64,000 nt of DNA from Lactifluus volemus (GCA_022376515.1 WTXI01000004.1:806001-870000), one strand, 5' to 3'; shown: positions 37,799-48,163, counted from the first letter of the stretch. The notes: a model not told the origin generated them from the letters alone. Translations and numbers: made by a program.

Positions 37799-40700
37799 AA
37801 TTGTCAGGAAGCGTGCTATTGGATGATTATGTGAGTAACTGTGAGAATATCTTACCTAGAATTGATTGGATTAGTAATCTGGGGCTGCTGGTATGATTAT
37901 TGTATTTATTTATTTATTTCAGCCCATACCCTTATCAATTAGGCATGGGTTTTATCTGATACCCACAGCCTTACCTGAGGGTTACCCGTACCCGTGCCTG
38001 GGGTACGGGTTTTTCAGGGGTAGGGGTATGGGTACCTCTGGAGATACCCCAGGGTTACCCACGTCCATCACTACCTGGGTGGGGCAGCCAACCCAAAATG
38101 GGACTGCATATACCCTAAGACCAAGCGAGGCGTACGATGCAAAGTCATGGCATACCGCCGCATCGCTTCGACTCACTTCAACATCACCAACCGCCTGGAC
38201 TTGACCTCAAACCACCACATTCTCACTCTGGACGTCCATCTGGGCTCCAGTTCCTTCCACGCCATCAACATATACCATGATACGAGCCACCGCCCCTCGC
38301 TAGGCAACATCCTCAACCTCGAAACAAACCCCGAGATCCCCACGATCGTCGGTGGGGACTTCAACACCCATTCTCATTCCTGGTTGCCCCCTGGTATCCG
38401 GTCCTCCCCCTGGGCAGATGATTTGGAAGAATGGGCTTTCAGCCAGAACCTGGCTCTAGCCACCCCCCCAGGCCTCCCGACCCGGAGAGGAGAAGGTAAC
38501 CAGCGTGACACGACAATAGACCTGATATGGACCAATGCCGCCGCCATCCTCGATGACACCTTCCAGGACCCGATCATCGACTTCGCAGCCTCCATAGGCT
38601 CAGACCATGCCGGCATCTGGTCCACCTACCAGCACATCCTGGAATCAGCGATCAACCCCCTGCCGCAGCGCACCCGGTTTGTCATCGCAGACGAGGCAAG
38701 GGAGCTCTGGATCCGCTGGTTCCTTGAGGTGTGTCCTTGTATCCCTCCCCCCCTCAACTCCGTGGAAGACATAGACTGAGCTGCGCTTCAACTCACCCAA
38801 GACATCGAACGAACGAGCATGGCCTCGTTCGAGACGCGAAAACAGTTCTCGCCCAAAGGGGCTTCGTGGTGGGACGATGCGTGCGATCGGGTGGCAGCGG
38901 TCGCTCGGGACGCTCAGGAGCCCGAGGCTCGCAAAGCCGCCAACAAATCCCTCAGGAAAGAGGTCGCAGCAGCAAAACGCCGTTGGGCCAATGACTTCCT
39001 CCACGACGCCTCCTCAGAACGCTTATGGATGGCAGCCAAATGGCGCTTTGGCAGGCGCCAACGCCTCATCCCAGCTTTGATGACGGCGGCCGGCTTGTCA
39101 GACCAACCAGACCACATGGCCACTGCCCTAAGCCAACGCTTCTTCAACCCGCTACCCTCAATTGTCCCAGAGATCTTCCCGGACGACCCACCCCATGCAG
39201 AGCCCCGCCCACATGCTCCCGTTACCATTACGGAGATCACAGACGCGCTGGGCCCCACAAGCAACAAGTCAGCCCCAGGCCCGTCAGGGCACAACTACAA
39301 ACTTGTTAAGTGGGCTTTCGCTGCATCCCCAGAGCGTTTTCAAGCTCTGTTTGAAGCATGCCTACAGGTTGGACACCACCCGCTACATTGGAAATCAGCC
39401 ACAATTGCCGTCGTTCCCAAACCGGGCAAGGAGAACTACAGTCTCCCGAAATGCTACCGCCCAGTGGCCCTCCTTGAGTGTTTAGGGAAGCTCTTGGAGA
39501 AGGTAGTCGCGAAACGACTCACCCACGATATCACCGCCTTAGGCCTCATTCCCACCACCCAATTTGGGGCACGTCCGTTCTCCTCCACGATCGACGCGGG
39601 CCTCTGCCTCACCCACGACGTAGAGATGGCACACGCTCTGGGAGGGGTGTGCGGCACTCTGTTATTTGACATCCAGGGATTCTTCGACAATGTCAACCAT
39701 GCAAGACTCTCAGCCCTAGTCCGCTCACTCGGCTTCTCCCCGCAAATCTGCAAATGGACGTCGTCCTTTCTCCGGGACAGGACTGTTCGTTTACGGTTTA
39801 ACAATTACTCCTCGGAGGACATCGAGCTGGAGATGGGCACGCCGCAAGGCTCCCCCATCTCCCCTATCTTGGCTATTATCTATGCCTCCCCGCTACTTCA
39901 CCTGGCTAGATCTTGGGCTAATGCTACCTTCCTCATGTACATTGACGATGGCAACATCTTCGCCAGAGCACCCACATACCACATCCTGGCTCAGAGACTC
40001 AAAGACTGCTACACGGCTTGTCACACCTGGTGCCAGATGGCAGGGCTGACCATTGAACCAGAGAAAACGGAGGTTCTCTTTTTCTCCCGCCGCCGCGCCA
40101 ACCCAATCACCCACGGGGATCGCCCCGTCTCAGTGCTGCTCCCAGATCGGGTGCCCAACACTTCGTACTCGGTCGCGGCTTCGGATCATGTTCGCTACCT
40201 AGGGCTACACTTCGACCACAAGCTCTCTTGGGACAAACACATCTCTGTAGTTGCTTCTAGGACAAAAAGCTCGCTTAAGGCGCTCCAGCTTCTAGGCAAC
40301 TCCGTGAGAGGACTCAACCATGGCAGCTGGCGTCTCGCCTTCAATGCGATTTGCATTCCAGCGCTAACTTACGGTGCCCCCATTTGGTTCAGGGGTCAAC
40401 AGAAACACATCAAGACGCTCCAAACAGTACAAAATGCAGCTGTTGGGATCATCACAGGCGCTTTCAGAAGCACACCCCGAGAACCACTACACCAACTGAT
40501 AGTCATCCCGCCAATCCATATCCGGTTACAGAGACTAGCTACCCAAGCCGCGATACGTTTACTCACCCTTCCAAAGAGCTCCCCAGTCCTCCAAAGACTA
40601 GGCCCACCTTGGTGCTCGGTGGAGGGCAGCGGCATCCCGCTTCCTTACCCAATGCCGGCACGATTACCCGACACTTGCATCCGCAGGCTCAGCTCCCACG

Positions 40701-42000
40701 TCCCAACAGAGAGCCGGCTACCACCTTGCCTTGATCACCCCCCCTGGAAAAGGTGTACACCCCCAGCAGACCGTTTTACGATCACTCACAACCCGTGCAA
40801 GGGCGAGGACCGTAAACGCTTGACCAACATGATCTCCAGGGCCCACTACGGCCGGAAGGACCAGATCCTGGTCTACTGCCGTGGCTTAGGGCCCAACCCA
40901 GCACAAACATCCCCTTTGTGGATGGGCACAGCGATCGGTTACAGGAATGGGAGGGAAACAACTTCCCACAACCCCATCCTCGGCCAGAACGCCTCACACA
41001 GGGACGCAGCGTTCGTGGCACTCGCAGCTGCGGCGGAGCTGGCTAGAGATATGCTTGCCGTCTCCCACTCCCCGTCAGTCATCTTATACACAGCTGACCA
41101 ACATATTATTCCATGGTGCCAGGCCACCATTAGGCACGACAACGCTGCGGCATGCAAAGTGGTGTGTGACACCATTGCCGACATCCTCGACACGTACCCC
41201 ACAACCTCGATAGCTATCCGCTGGGTCCCGGGCACGGCTAGCTTCGCCCCTTTACAGCGCCTCCAGCAAACAGCGATGGAGACCGCAACCAACGCCCAGC
41301 CCCCAGCCCACGACGCCCCTCTCGCGATCGCAGCCCTCCGCACCAAGACCAAGCACGACGCCCTCACGAAATGGGAACAAGTCTGGCTCAGAGACCCCCG
41401 CCGCAACCCCGCGTACCGGGCCCTACACCACCCACCATCGGGCGATCCCCCAGAGTTCATGACAGGGATTGCCGGTTTTGCTCGACCGGTATTTTGTACT
41501 GCTATTAGACTCCTTACTGAGCACGCTTTCACAGGGGAATACAACGCCAGACATCAGCCAAGGGCCCCTGACCCTCACGACTGTCTTTGTGGACAGGCGG
41601 CCCTTCAGACCCCGCTCCACGTTATCTGTAACTGCCCCCTCTTCACAGGGGCACGTGAACGATTCCTCAGACCAGTAGCCCCTAACCTTTCACCCAACAT
41701 CATATTCGGGACCGAAGCGGGCGGCGCAGCCCTCGCGAAATTCATCGAAGAGACACAAGTGTGTGTCCGACCCCGGAGACATGCCGCCTTACCAGAAGAC
41801 TTTGGCTGAGCACCGTGGGCGATCGCCGGCCCAGATACTCTTCCTTCCACCCCCCACACACATCCACCCTTTACATACATTGTACCCCCCCCCGACACCA
41901 GGTCGCTTAGTTAGGTAGATAGCATACGCGGCCAAGCGCGTCTTTGTTCCATGTAAACATGCAGCACTATATAAATGCTGATTCAAAAAAAAAAAAAAAA

Positions 42001-42013
42001 TGGTATCACTCGA
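42001..42013. repeat. Right target-site duplication of LINE 2
   Basis: Second copy of TGGTATCACTCGA. Here it is also the continuation of the interrupted gene. Confidence 0.92.
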
Positions 42014-42480
42014 TTTCACCAAGTGGTCCGGGATGTCCTGGCTATGTGTCACGCTGTGAGAGATCCGAACAATTGAGAGTGGCCTCAGTGTCTCAGTGTC
42101 TGTTTTCTGATGGTTCGAGATGCTTAGAGTAACATTCTGTATGTATCGTTCATGAGGCGCTGGCAAACACCAGCGCTCTCATTGACCGTATTGTTTTTGA
42201 TGTCATACTTCTCCTGTCACTACTTTTACTATACCAGCAGTGTACTGTATCGAAGGAATTGACATATCATCGCCGAATTGCGCAGCGCACTTGCTCTCGA
42301 AATCGTGATTGGTTCCTCATTTTGAACCACATGGCTCCTCGAAACTGGGTTGTGCTTGGCTTCTCCTTGCCATCCTTTATCTGTCTCATGACCACGCACC
42401 AATGTTTCATCTCTCACAGCGAATCAGGACTCATATTGGGGGTTTCAAGCGTCACATCAATTGAAGTAACTTACGAAGGT
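42014..42480. repeat. Left palindrome arm, part 2
   Basis: It continues the arm interrupted at 33550 and pairs with the reverse complement of 43545-44080. Landmarks are TTTCACCAAGTGGTCC, GAGGCGCTGGCAAAC against GTTTGCCAGCACCTC, and CATATTGGGGGTTTCAAGC against GCTTGAAACCCCCAATATG. Confidence 0.78.
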
Positions 42481-42709
42481 CATAAACTTGGATCACGTGA
42501 TCCATCGCAATTGGTGAGATAGGGCTGCATATGAAACCAACGCAGGGATACTGTAATGGCAGGAGGACGAGAGTACTTCGAACTTTGGTTCCGCATAGAC
42601 GGACAATCACTACCATCAACTACCACTTTAGGGGGTGATTGACTCCGGCGGGCTCCGAACCATTGTCTTTCGTAATACACTGCTGTTCAACAAACCAACT
42701 GAACAAGCT

Positions 42710-43285
42710 ATGGCTGATTCCTGGCCCCACTGGCTCGTCAACTCATTTGCGTTGGCAAGCCAGCCTCAACACTCCGCCGATGAAACCGTATACTACGGTG
42801 CATACACTCGACTCCTCTACCATCTTTTTGGGCTCGAAGGTCCTTTCGAAATCTCTCCTCAATATCACATCCGTCCAACCGCCCCAGACGGGTACTATGT
42901 CGTAAAGCCGTTTACCGTTGAGGTGAACAAGCACCCCGTGCTCTTCATCGAAGTCAAGCCACCAGCGTCCTTTGCCCTTGACTCTAACCGCAAGCGGGCA
43001 GAGGACCAGATGCGCGATCACTTCCGCAATCTTCACGAGAACCTCGTTACACCCAGACTTTTCGGTATCACCGCATTCGGCACTCGCTTGGCTTTTTACG
43101 AGTACGAGGCCGCTACTAAAATACTCCCTCCGCCTGCGATTGTCCAAGTTCGCGACTCGGTGACTCTTGACGACGCGGCTCCCGCTGAGCGATGGGATTA
43201 CGACCTTCTTGAGCCCAATGGTATCGCTCGAATGCGACAAGTGGTCCAAGATGTCATGACTATGTGTCAGGCTCTGAACAATTGA
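42710..43285 (+). CDS. Nuclease-like family copy b, intact, in the palindrome centre
   Basis: 191 residues from ATG 42710 (MADSWPHWLVNSFALASQ), a single exon. Core: VLFIEVKPPASFALDSNRKR with the ExK, followed by QMRDHFRNLHENLVTPRLFG and ITAFGTRLAFYEYEAATKI, and ending with MRQVVQDVMTMC. This is an uncharacterised family that I recall as common in Agaricomycetes; the IEVK strand with an upstream acidic residue and a following helix is compatible with a PD-(D/E)XK nuclease fold. Function is inferred, with no experimental basis. It is a more diverged sibling of copies a and c; the truncated copy d at 45236 descends from this type. Confidence 0.75.
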   Translation: MADSWPHWLVNSFALASQPQHSADETVYYGAYTRLLYHLFGLEGPFEISPQYHIRPTAPDGYYVVKPFTVEVNKHPVLFIEVKPPASFALDSNRKRAEDQMRDHFRNLHENLVTPRLFGITAFGTRLAFYEYEAATKILPPPAIVQVRDSVTLDDAAPAERWDYDLLEPNGIARMRQVVQDVMTMCQALNN

Positions 43286-44018
43286 AGCTCATGTCTCTTC
43301 CCATATCATCCTCTTTTCTTCGATCAGTGCATACCAGTACACCAATTCTCATCTCCATTACGACTACGAACGTTCCAGGTTCTGTGATGATGCGTAGTAT
43401 GGTTTGCATAAGTCGCTCTAAAGTACAAGTCCATAGAGATGTCACAGTCAACCTCTTCATCTCCATTTCTTTCTTAGGTTCATTTTACACTGGCGGAAGT
43501 GAGAGTGTGATATGGTTGCTACCCTGCCACCTTGCACGTGCGACTACTTGATGTGAGGCTTGAAACCCCCAATATGAGTCCTGATGCGCTGTGGAAGCTG
43601 AGACGTTTGGTGCGTGATCATGAGACAGATAAAGAATGGCAAGGAGAAGCCAAACACGATCCAGTTTCGAGGAGCCATGTTCAAATTGGAGAGCCAATTG
43701 CGATTCGAGAGCAGGGGCGCTACGCAACTTGGCAATGATATACCTTATGCATGCCTCATGAGTCAATTTCTTCCATACAGTACACTGCTGGTAGTAAAAG
43801 TAGCGACAGGAGAAGTATGACATCGAAAACAATACAGTCAATGAGAGCGCTGACGTTTGCCAGCACCTCATGAACTGTACATACAGCATGTTATTCTAAG
43901 AGTGTCAGCACAATATGAAAGCCATCTCGAATAATCAGAAAACAGACCGTGAGGCTACTTTATGTAAGATAAACCAAAATGTGTGAACTTGTAGTACTTG
44001 TGAACTGCTTTGATTCGA
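43286..44018. other. Palindrome centre and start of right arm, no gene
   Basis: 43286-43540 is the 3' flank of copy b; it reappears after copy d (TCATGTCTCTTCCCATATCAT). From about 43545 the right palindrome arm begins. No gene seen. Confidence 0.55.
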
Positions 44019-44615
44019 TCAATTGTTCGGATCTCTCATGGTGTGACACATAGACATGACATCCTGGACCACCTGGTGAAATCGAGTGATACCATCGGAC
44101 TCAAGAAGGTCGAAATTCCATTGGTCAGCGGGAGCCACGTCGTTAAGGATGACCGGATCAGGGACAATCGCATGCGGAGTGAGTATGTTGGTAGCGGCAT
44201 CGTATTCGTAAAAGGCCAAGCGAGTGCCGAATGCGCTGATACCCGGAAGCCTGGGGGTAGCGAGCTTATGGCGAAGATCGCGGAAATGATTCCGCATTTC
44301 GTCATCCGCTTGCTTGCGTTTGGAGTCAAGAGCGAAGGACGCTGGAGGCTTGACGTCTATGAAGAGAACGGGGCGTAGTTCGTTCTTCTTATCGTAAATC
44401 TGGACGATAAACGGCGAGACGGCGTCGAACGCATCGCCGCGAATAGAGTGGGGGATGCGATACTGGGGAGAGACGATGAAAGGACCTTGAAGGCCGAAAA
44501 GATGGTAGAGGAGTCGATTGTAGGGGCCAAAGTAGACATTTTCGTCTGAATAGAATTGAGGTTGATTTGCCGACGCAAATGAGTTGAGAAGCCAGTCGGG
44601 CCAGGAATCAGTCAT
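44019..44615 (-). CDS. Nuclease-like family copy c, intact
   Basis: 198 residues from ATG 44615 (MTDSWPDWLLNSFASANQ), a single exon. VLFIDVKPPASFALDSKRKQ carries the DxK strand; GISAFGTRLAFYEYDAATNI and NDVAPADQWNFDLLESDGI follow, and it ends with MCHTMRDPNN. It is nearly identical to copy a, which LINE 2 splits between the residues Arg and Phe of GITRFHQVV. A PD-(D/E)XK-like fold is inferred. Copies a and c face each other across the palindrome. Confidence 0.77.
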   Translation of the reverse strand: MTDSWPDWLLNSFASANQPQFYSDENVYFGPYNRLLYHLFGLQGPFIVSPQYRIPHSIRGDAFDAVSPFIVQIYDKKNELRPVLFIDVKPPASFALDSKRKQADDEMRNHFRDLRHKLATPRLPGISAFGTRLAFYEYDAATNILTPHAIVPDPVILNDVAPADQWNFDLLESDGITRFHQVVQDVMSMCHTMRDPNN

Positions 44616-44930
44616 TGTTGGTATTGGTGTTGGTGTTGTCACGGTGTGCTTTCAGACGAACTTGAAATGATGATTACCAGCCTGAGACTCGGAGCGCGCC
44701 GGAATCAAAAGCAGCAGGTGAGCCTTAACCTAAAGTGCCACACAGCGATGGATATTGATATATTGATATTCTGTGCGGAACTAATGAAGACAAAGCCCAA
44801 AAGCGTTTACTCACAATCTGCCGGCCGTTGCCGCCTTTGGTAACATCCCCTCCAACGCAATTCTTCACCAAGTTCCGCATTGTCACACAGCTCCCCACCC
44901 CATTTTGTGCTCAACGCTCGCATCGCATAG

Positions 44931-45089
44931 GAGAAAGACATACAGGACACCCACGAGCTAGTCTTCGACACACTTGCAACATATCCATACTGTGGGGAGT
45001 TGTTCGCAGGATGGGACGTGTTTACTCGTGTGAGTGTAGAACTTCTCTTTCTAGAAATCTCAATAGACCACAACAGGAACCGTCACTAG
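44931..45089 (+). CDS. Putative terminal exon of the small Cys-motif protein (right arm)
   Basis: 53 codons after a GCATAG acceptor, ending at TAG 45087-45089, same length and frame as 32540-32698. CPYC of the left arm is YPYC here, so one candidate metal ligand is lost. It lies upstream of nuclease-like copy c and in the opposite direction. Confidence 0.38.
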   Translation, partial: EKDIQDTHELVFDTLATYPYCGELFAGWDVFTRVSVELLFLEISIDHNRNRH

Positions 45090-45235
45090 GACTGCACCAC
45101 AGTGCTGTTGTAGATGTTGCTCGCCCCGTGCTCGCTCTCCACCATGGCAACGGCTGGCCTGATACATCATGTGACGTGTATGACCACCATATCTGACTCT
45201 GCGTTTAGGTCCTTCTGTATTTTGTATCCCACTTA

Positions 45236-45521
45236 GGGATAGACCAGATGTGTAATCACTTCCGCAATCTTTACGAGAGCCTCGTTACGCCCAAACTTAT
45301 CGGTATCAGTGCATTCGGCACTCGCTTGACCTTTTACAACTACGAGGCCGCTACCAAATACTCCCTCCGCCTGCGATTGTCCAAGTTCGCGACTCGGTAA
45401 CTCTCAACGATGCAGCTCCCGCTGAGCGATGGAATTACGACCTTCTTGAGCCCAATGGTATCGCTCGAATGCGCCAAGTGGCCCAAGATGTCATGACCAT
45501 GTGTAAGACTCTCAATGATTG
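45236..45521 (+). pseudogene. Nuclease-like family copy d, 5'-truncated and frameshifted
   Basis: It starts abruptly at the palindrome edge with QMCNHFRNLYESLVTPKLIG, then ISAFGTRLTFYNYEAATK. One base is missing near 45358 (ACCAAATACTCC here, ACTAAAATACTCC in copy b), after which the rest continues in the next phase to NGIARMRQVAQDVMTMC and a TGA. The first half, with the (D/E)xK core, is absent. Confidence 0.78.
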
Positions 45522-46250
45522 AATCTCATGTCTCTTCCCATATCATATACTTTTCTTCGATCAGCGCTACACCGATTCTCATCCCCATCATGACTAAGAA
45601 CGCTCCAGCTTCTCGAGGATCGCGATGAATGCGTAGTATGGTTTGCACAAGTTGCTCTAAAGTACAAGTACAACCTTCCTCTACCGTCTTAAGAAGGTCA
45701 GATTGCTCATTCGTTCTGATTAAGAGTTAGACATTCATAGCGTTTCAGATCGGCAACGGGATGTTTCAAGCACCCGCAGGGTGAAGAGAAAATTCAACTT
45801 CTGGTGCTGACTCGGCGTGGTCACGACATGTGTAAGACCAACGGACGTAGGTGATGTCCTGAACGCCGATACTGAGATAGTGAAAAAGAGAAAGGAAAGG
45901 AAAACCTGAAAAGGGAAAAAAGGCCTGGGCTGGACGAATGCAACGCTTCTGGTGACGGCAGCTCCAAAAGCTTGGCCTCACACTGTCGTGCTTCAATTGG
46001 TCTGATCGTGTCGAAAGGTGAAATGGGCGTCCCATCCGCCCGAACGGAATGTCTAAAAACAAGAAAATCTAAAACTTGATGAAGTTGAAAAAGTCAAGGT
46101 AACGCGCAAAGAGAAAAACTTAGGGGTCCTGCCGCAGTGTATGAGATGCCCGTCACCATACTTTCCTTTCTACGACTTTCTCTGCCCCGCAGTGTCAAAG
46201 CATATACCCGGAAATGTGTGTGACAGTGTTTCGCAGGAATACGTTAATGC
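45522..46250. other. Intergenic: copy d 3' flank and dispersed repeat
   Basis: The first 150 bases repeat the flank of copy b. From 45690 (TCATTCGTTCTGATTAAGAG) it parallels 11080 onwards downstream of MFS copy A. No gene. Confidence 0.55.
45780..46080. repeat. Dispersed repeat, copy 4 of 4
   Basis: Most diverged copy: GTGAAGAGAAAATTCAA, GGACGTAGGTGATGTCCTGAA-like, TCTGATCGTGTCGAAAGG and CCGCCCGAACGGAATG, the last shared with the 21280 copy. Confidence 0.45.
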
Positions 46251-48163
46251 TTAAAGTAGGAATCTGTATCCCCTCGGAGTTGCCGCAGAGGACTCGCGTT
46301 GCTCCAGACGCTTGTTCTGGTTGGCGAGCACCTGTCTGAAGATGAGACACATAATGATACCAAGCCCGCTCGTTGAAATGCAAATGGCGTAAGAGTGAAT
46401 ATACGTCGGACCCCAGGACTTTTGCCACACGTATCTGTTGATCAAAACAACGGTCACAAATCGAGGTATCGAAGATAATACGTAAAACGTACGAGCTGGC
46501 TATATTGCCGAGTTGCGAAAATGCATTGACAAACGCAAGTGCAACAGCGCGTTTCGATGGCGAATGAGCGAAAGTGTTGGACGTCCAAGTCAAGAAACAT
46601 ATATAACCGGTGAGCGATTGCGCCATCAAGAAGCTATGAATGGTCAAATGCCTGTCAAATGGGGGAATGAGATTCTATTAGGTACATACAGTGCCAGATA
46701 ACGAGCTGCAAGCCTCATCGTCAAGGTAGCAGTGACGAAGCCAATTATTCCAATAAATAACGGGATAACTATGTGGAAAAAGCGCTCTCCTGTCTTGTCA
46801 GAATGCCTGTTACAGGTAGTGAGAAGTAAGCTGTACGTCGGGCGAGGACCAGCTGTCGAGTCCGCCTACCTGCTGACTGCAAAGGCTACTACAGCGGCAA
46901 AACCCCACGGGGGCGCGCAAAGCAGCAGGGTCACAGTGGGCGAGTATCCAAGTGTCTCCACGAGTGTTGGGAAGAAGACACTGAACGATAACGAGACCAC
47001 CAGACTCAAGAGCGCAAGCGCTAACCAGTAGACACGCCAGTCGCCCAACGCATCACGCAAACCGTGGAAGCGGGAGTCCCTTCGCTCCATCTCTTCATCG
47101 CCGATGCCGACATCTTCTTGCATGCGAAGCACAGCGAGCCGTATCTCTTCTGGTGAGAGGAAGTGTTGAGAGTTTTCAGGAAAATCAGGAAGGATGAAGG
47201 TTGCAATAATAGCAACCGAGATCGTCAGAGCGCCTTCAATAAAAAAGAGCCACCTAAGATAATTAATGTGAGGGATAAGTCTTGTGATTCTCAGCTTGCA
47301 CGAAGTTGACGGACCTCCACGCGGCATGACCCAACTTCCCCTGCATCCCGCTCAGGATACCTGAGGCTATAAGCGAGCCAAAAGCATTGCTAATGAGAAA
47401 ACCACAGGAGAGCAATGCCGTGCGAAGACCAAGTTCCGAACGCTTGTACCACTTTGATAGAAGGAAAAGAGCGCCAGGGAAGACAGCAGCTTCAACGATA
47501 CCAAGGAAGAATCGCGCAAGGAGGGCACCCGTAAAGTTGTGAGTAGCACCTGCGAGAACACTGTCGAAAATATAAGTCGAGACGGGAGGCAAGATACTGA
47601 CCTGTCAAGCAAGATAGTGTGCCCCATAATACCATGCAAGCAGGGAGATATATAGAAGGCCTTCCGATGTGATTCAAGAACATATTTCTGGAATATACTC
47701 AAGAACGAGATGGGGCGGGAGATTAGCGGACGTACGACGGTACTTGTATCAAGACATAACCAACGTAAAATATGCCTAGAACTGTGTTGAATTGCTGCCC
47801 TTTCAGATGCAAGTCTGCCTCGAATCCTTCGAGACGAGCAGCACTGAAGTAGCATATCAGCTAAGCAACCGAATGAGAAATGACACAATGGCCCACGACA
47901 CGTTGGTCCGGTCGATCTAATCAGGGCTGTGCATTGAGACTCGGAGTAGCAAAGCCTGATAAGACAAGACGCACATAGTTGAGGATGTAGATCAGTACAA
48001 GCATAGACATGCGCATATCCAGTTTACGAAGTAACTTTTTTTCAAGCCTGAGTCTTACCTCTCTGCCGCCAAACTCAACCTCAACGTCCGATGGAAGAGC
48101 CTGAGGTCGCTCCTCTGCATTAGATTCCTCGCCTCCTCCACCGATCGATCCTATTGTAGACAT
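46251..48163 (-). CDS. MFS anion:cation symporter family transporter, intact copy B
   Basis: Plasma-membrane 12-TM permease of the fungal allantoate/nicotinate (Dal5/Tna1-like) group; substrate unknown. Exons on the complement: 48163-47975, 47916-47897, 47843-47736, 47687-47602, 47549-47315, 47253-46870, 46806-46690, 46633-46493, 46434-46251, joining to 487 residues. Motifs: NYIDRTNVSAARLEGF over exons 1-3, LLARFFLGIVEAAVFPG, LLSKWYKRSELGLR (loop 2-3-like basic motif), WLFFIEGALTIS, and the C-terminal QVLANQNKRLEQRESS. All introns are 48-63 nt with GT-AG ends. It is a duplicate of 11801-13707, and the flanks on both sides are also duplicated; only this copy has an intact frame. Confidence 0.88.

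Larger units (their letters stand above)
36235..38073. mobile_element. hAT-like non-autonomous DNA transposon nested in LINE 2
   Basis: The 8-bp direct repeat CCTGGGTG (36227-36234 and 38074-38081) brackets it. The ends are inverted repeats TAGGGATGGACACGGGT and TAGTGATGGACGTGGGT. An 8-bp duplication with a TAGnGATG end is typical of hAT elements. GGGTAT/GTACCC-rich subterminal sequence lies at both ends. No transposase is visible. Inside are a tandem repeat (36630-37190), a purine-rich tract (about 37432-37466) and a tRNA-like sequence. Removing it plus one duplicate restores the LINE ORF2 phase. Confidence 0.85.
36063..41809 (+). pseudogene. LINE 2 ORF2, endonuclease-reverse transcriptase, interrupted
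   Basis: The likely start is ATG 36063. There is an in-frame TGA at 36141-36143 before ADIILVQEPWYDK. The hAT-like element (36235-38073) sits within the endonuclease, and coding resumes in the same phase from 38082 (CKVMAYRRIAST, GGDFNTHSHSWLPP, TTIDLIWTN, GSDHAGIW). A second TGA lies at 38777-38779. The long frame 38819-41809 then carries RT motifs CYRPVALLECLGKLLEKV, FDIQGFFDNVNH, TPQGSPISPILA and MYIDDGNIF, a degenerate RNase H region, and CLCGQAALQTPLHVICNC. Endonuclease and RT cannot be made as one protein from this copy. Confidence 0.85.
33551..42000 (+). mobile_element. LINE 2: non-LTR retrotransposon inserted in a nuclease-like gene and split by a hAT-like element
   Basis: It is 8450 bp long; without the 1839-bp hAT-like insert and its 8-bp duplicate it would be 6603 bp, within one base of LINE 1. 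Order: 5' leader, ORF1 (33728-36214), ORF2 (36063-41809, interrupted), 3' UTR and a 16-base A tail. Its 13-bp target copies are perfect. The 3' end ATATAAATGCTGATTC matches LINE 1. The proteins differ clearly from LINE 1, so this is a second subfamily of the same Tad1/I-like group. Confidence 0.9.
33017..42076 (+). pseudogene. Nuclease-like family copy a, split by LINE 2
   Basis: The gene starts at ATG 33017 (MTDSWPQWLLNSF) and is open to 33550 (LLESDGITR). LINE 2 then intervenes, and the last 21 codons resume at 42014, ending at TGA 42074-42076. Ignoring the insert and one target copy, the two parts are in the same frame, and they match the intact copy at 44019-44615 closely. The core VLFIDVKPPASFALDSKRKQ resembles the (D/E)xK strand of PD-(D/E)XK nucleases; GISAFGTRLAFYEYDAAT follows. 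The insertion removes the natural C-terminus. Confidence 0.82.
43545..45236. repeat. Right palindrome arm
   Basis: Inverted match to 32404-33550 plus 42014-42480. It holds the intact nuclease-like copy c and the second 53-codon Cys-motif exon. It has no LINE, so it shows the pre-insertion state of the left arm. Confidence 0.78.
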
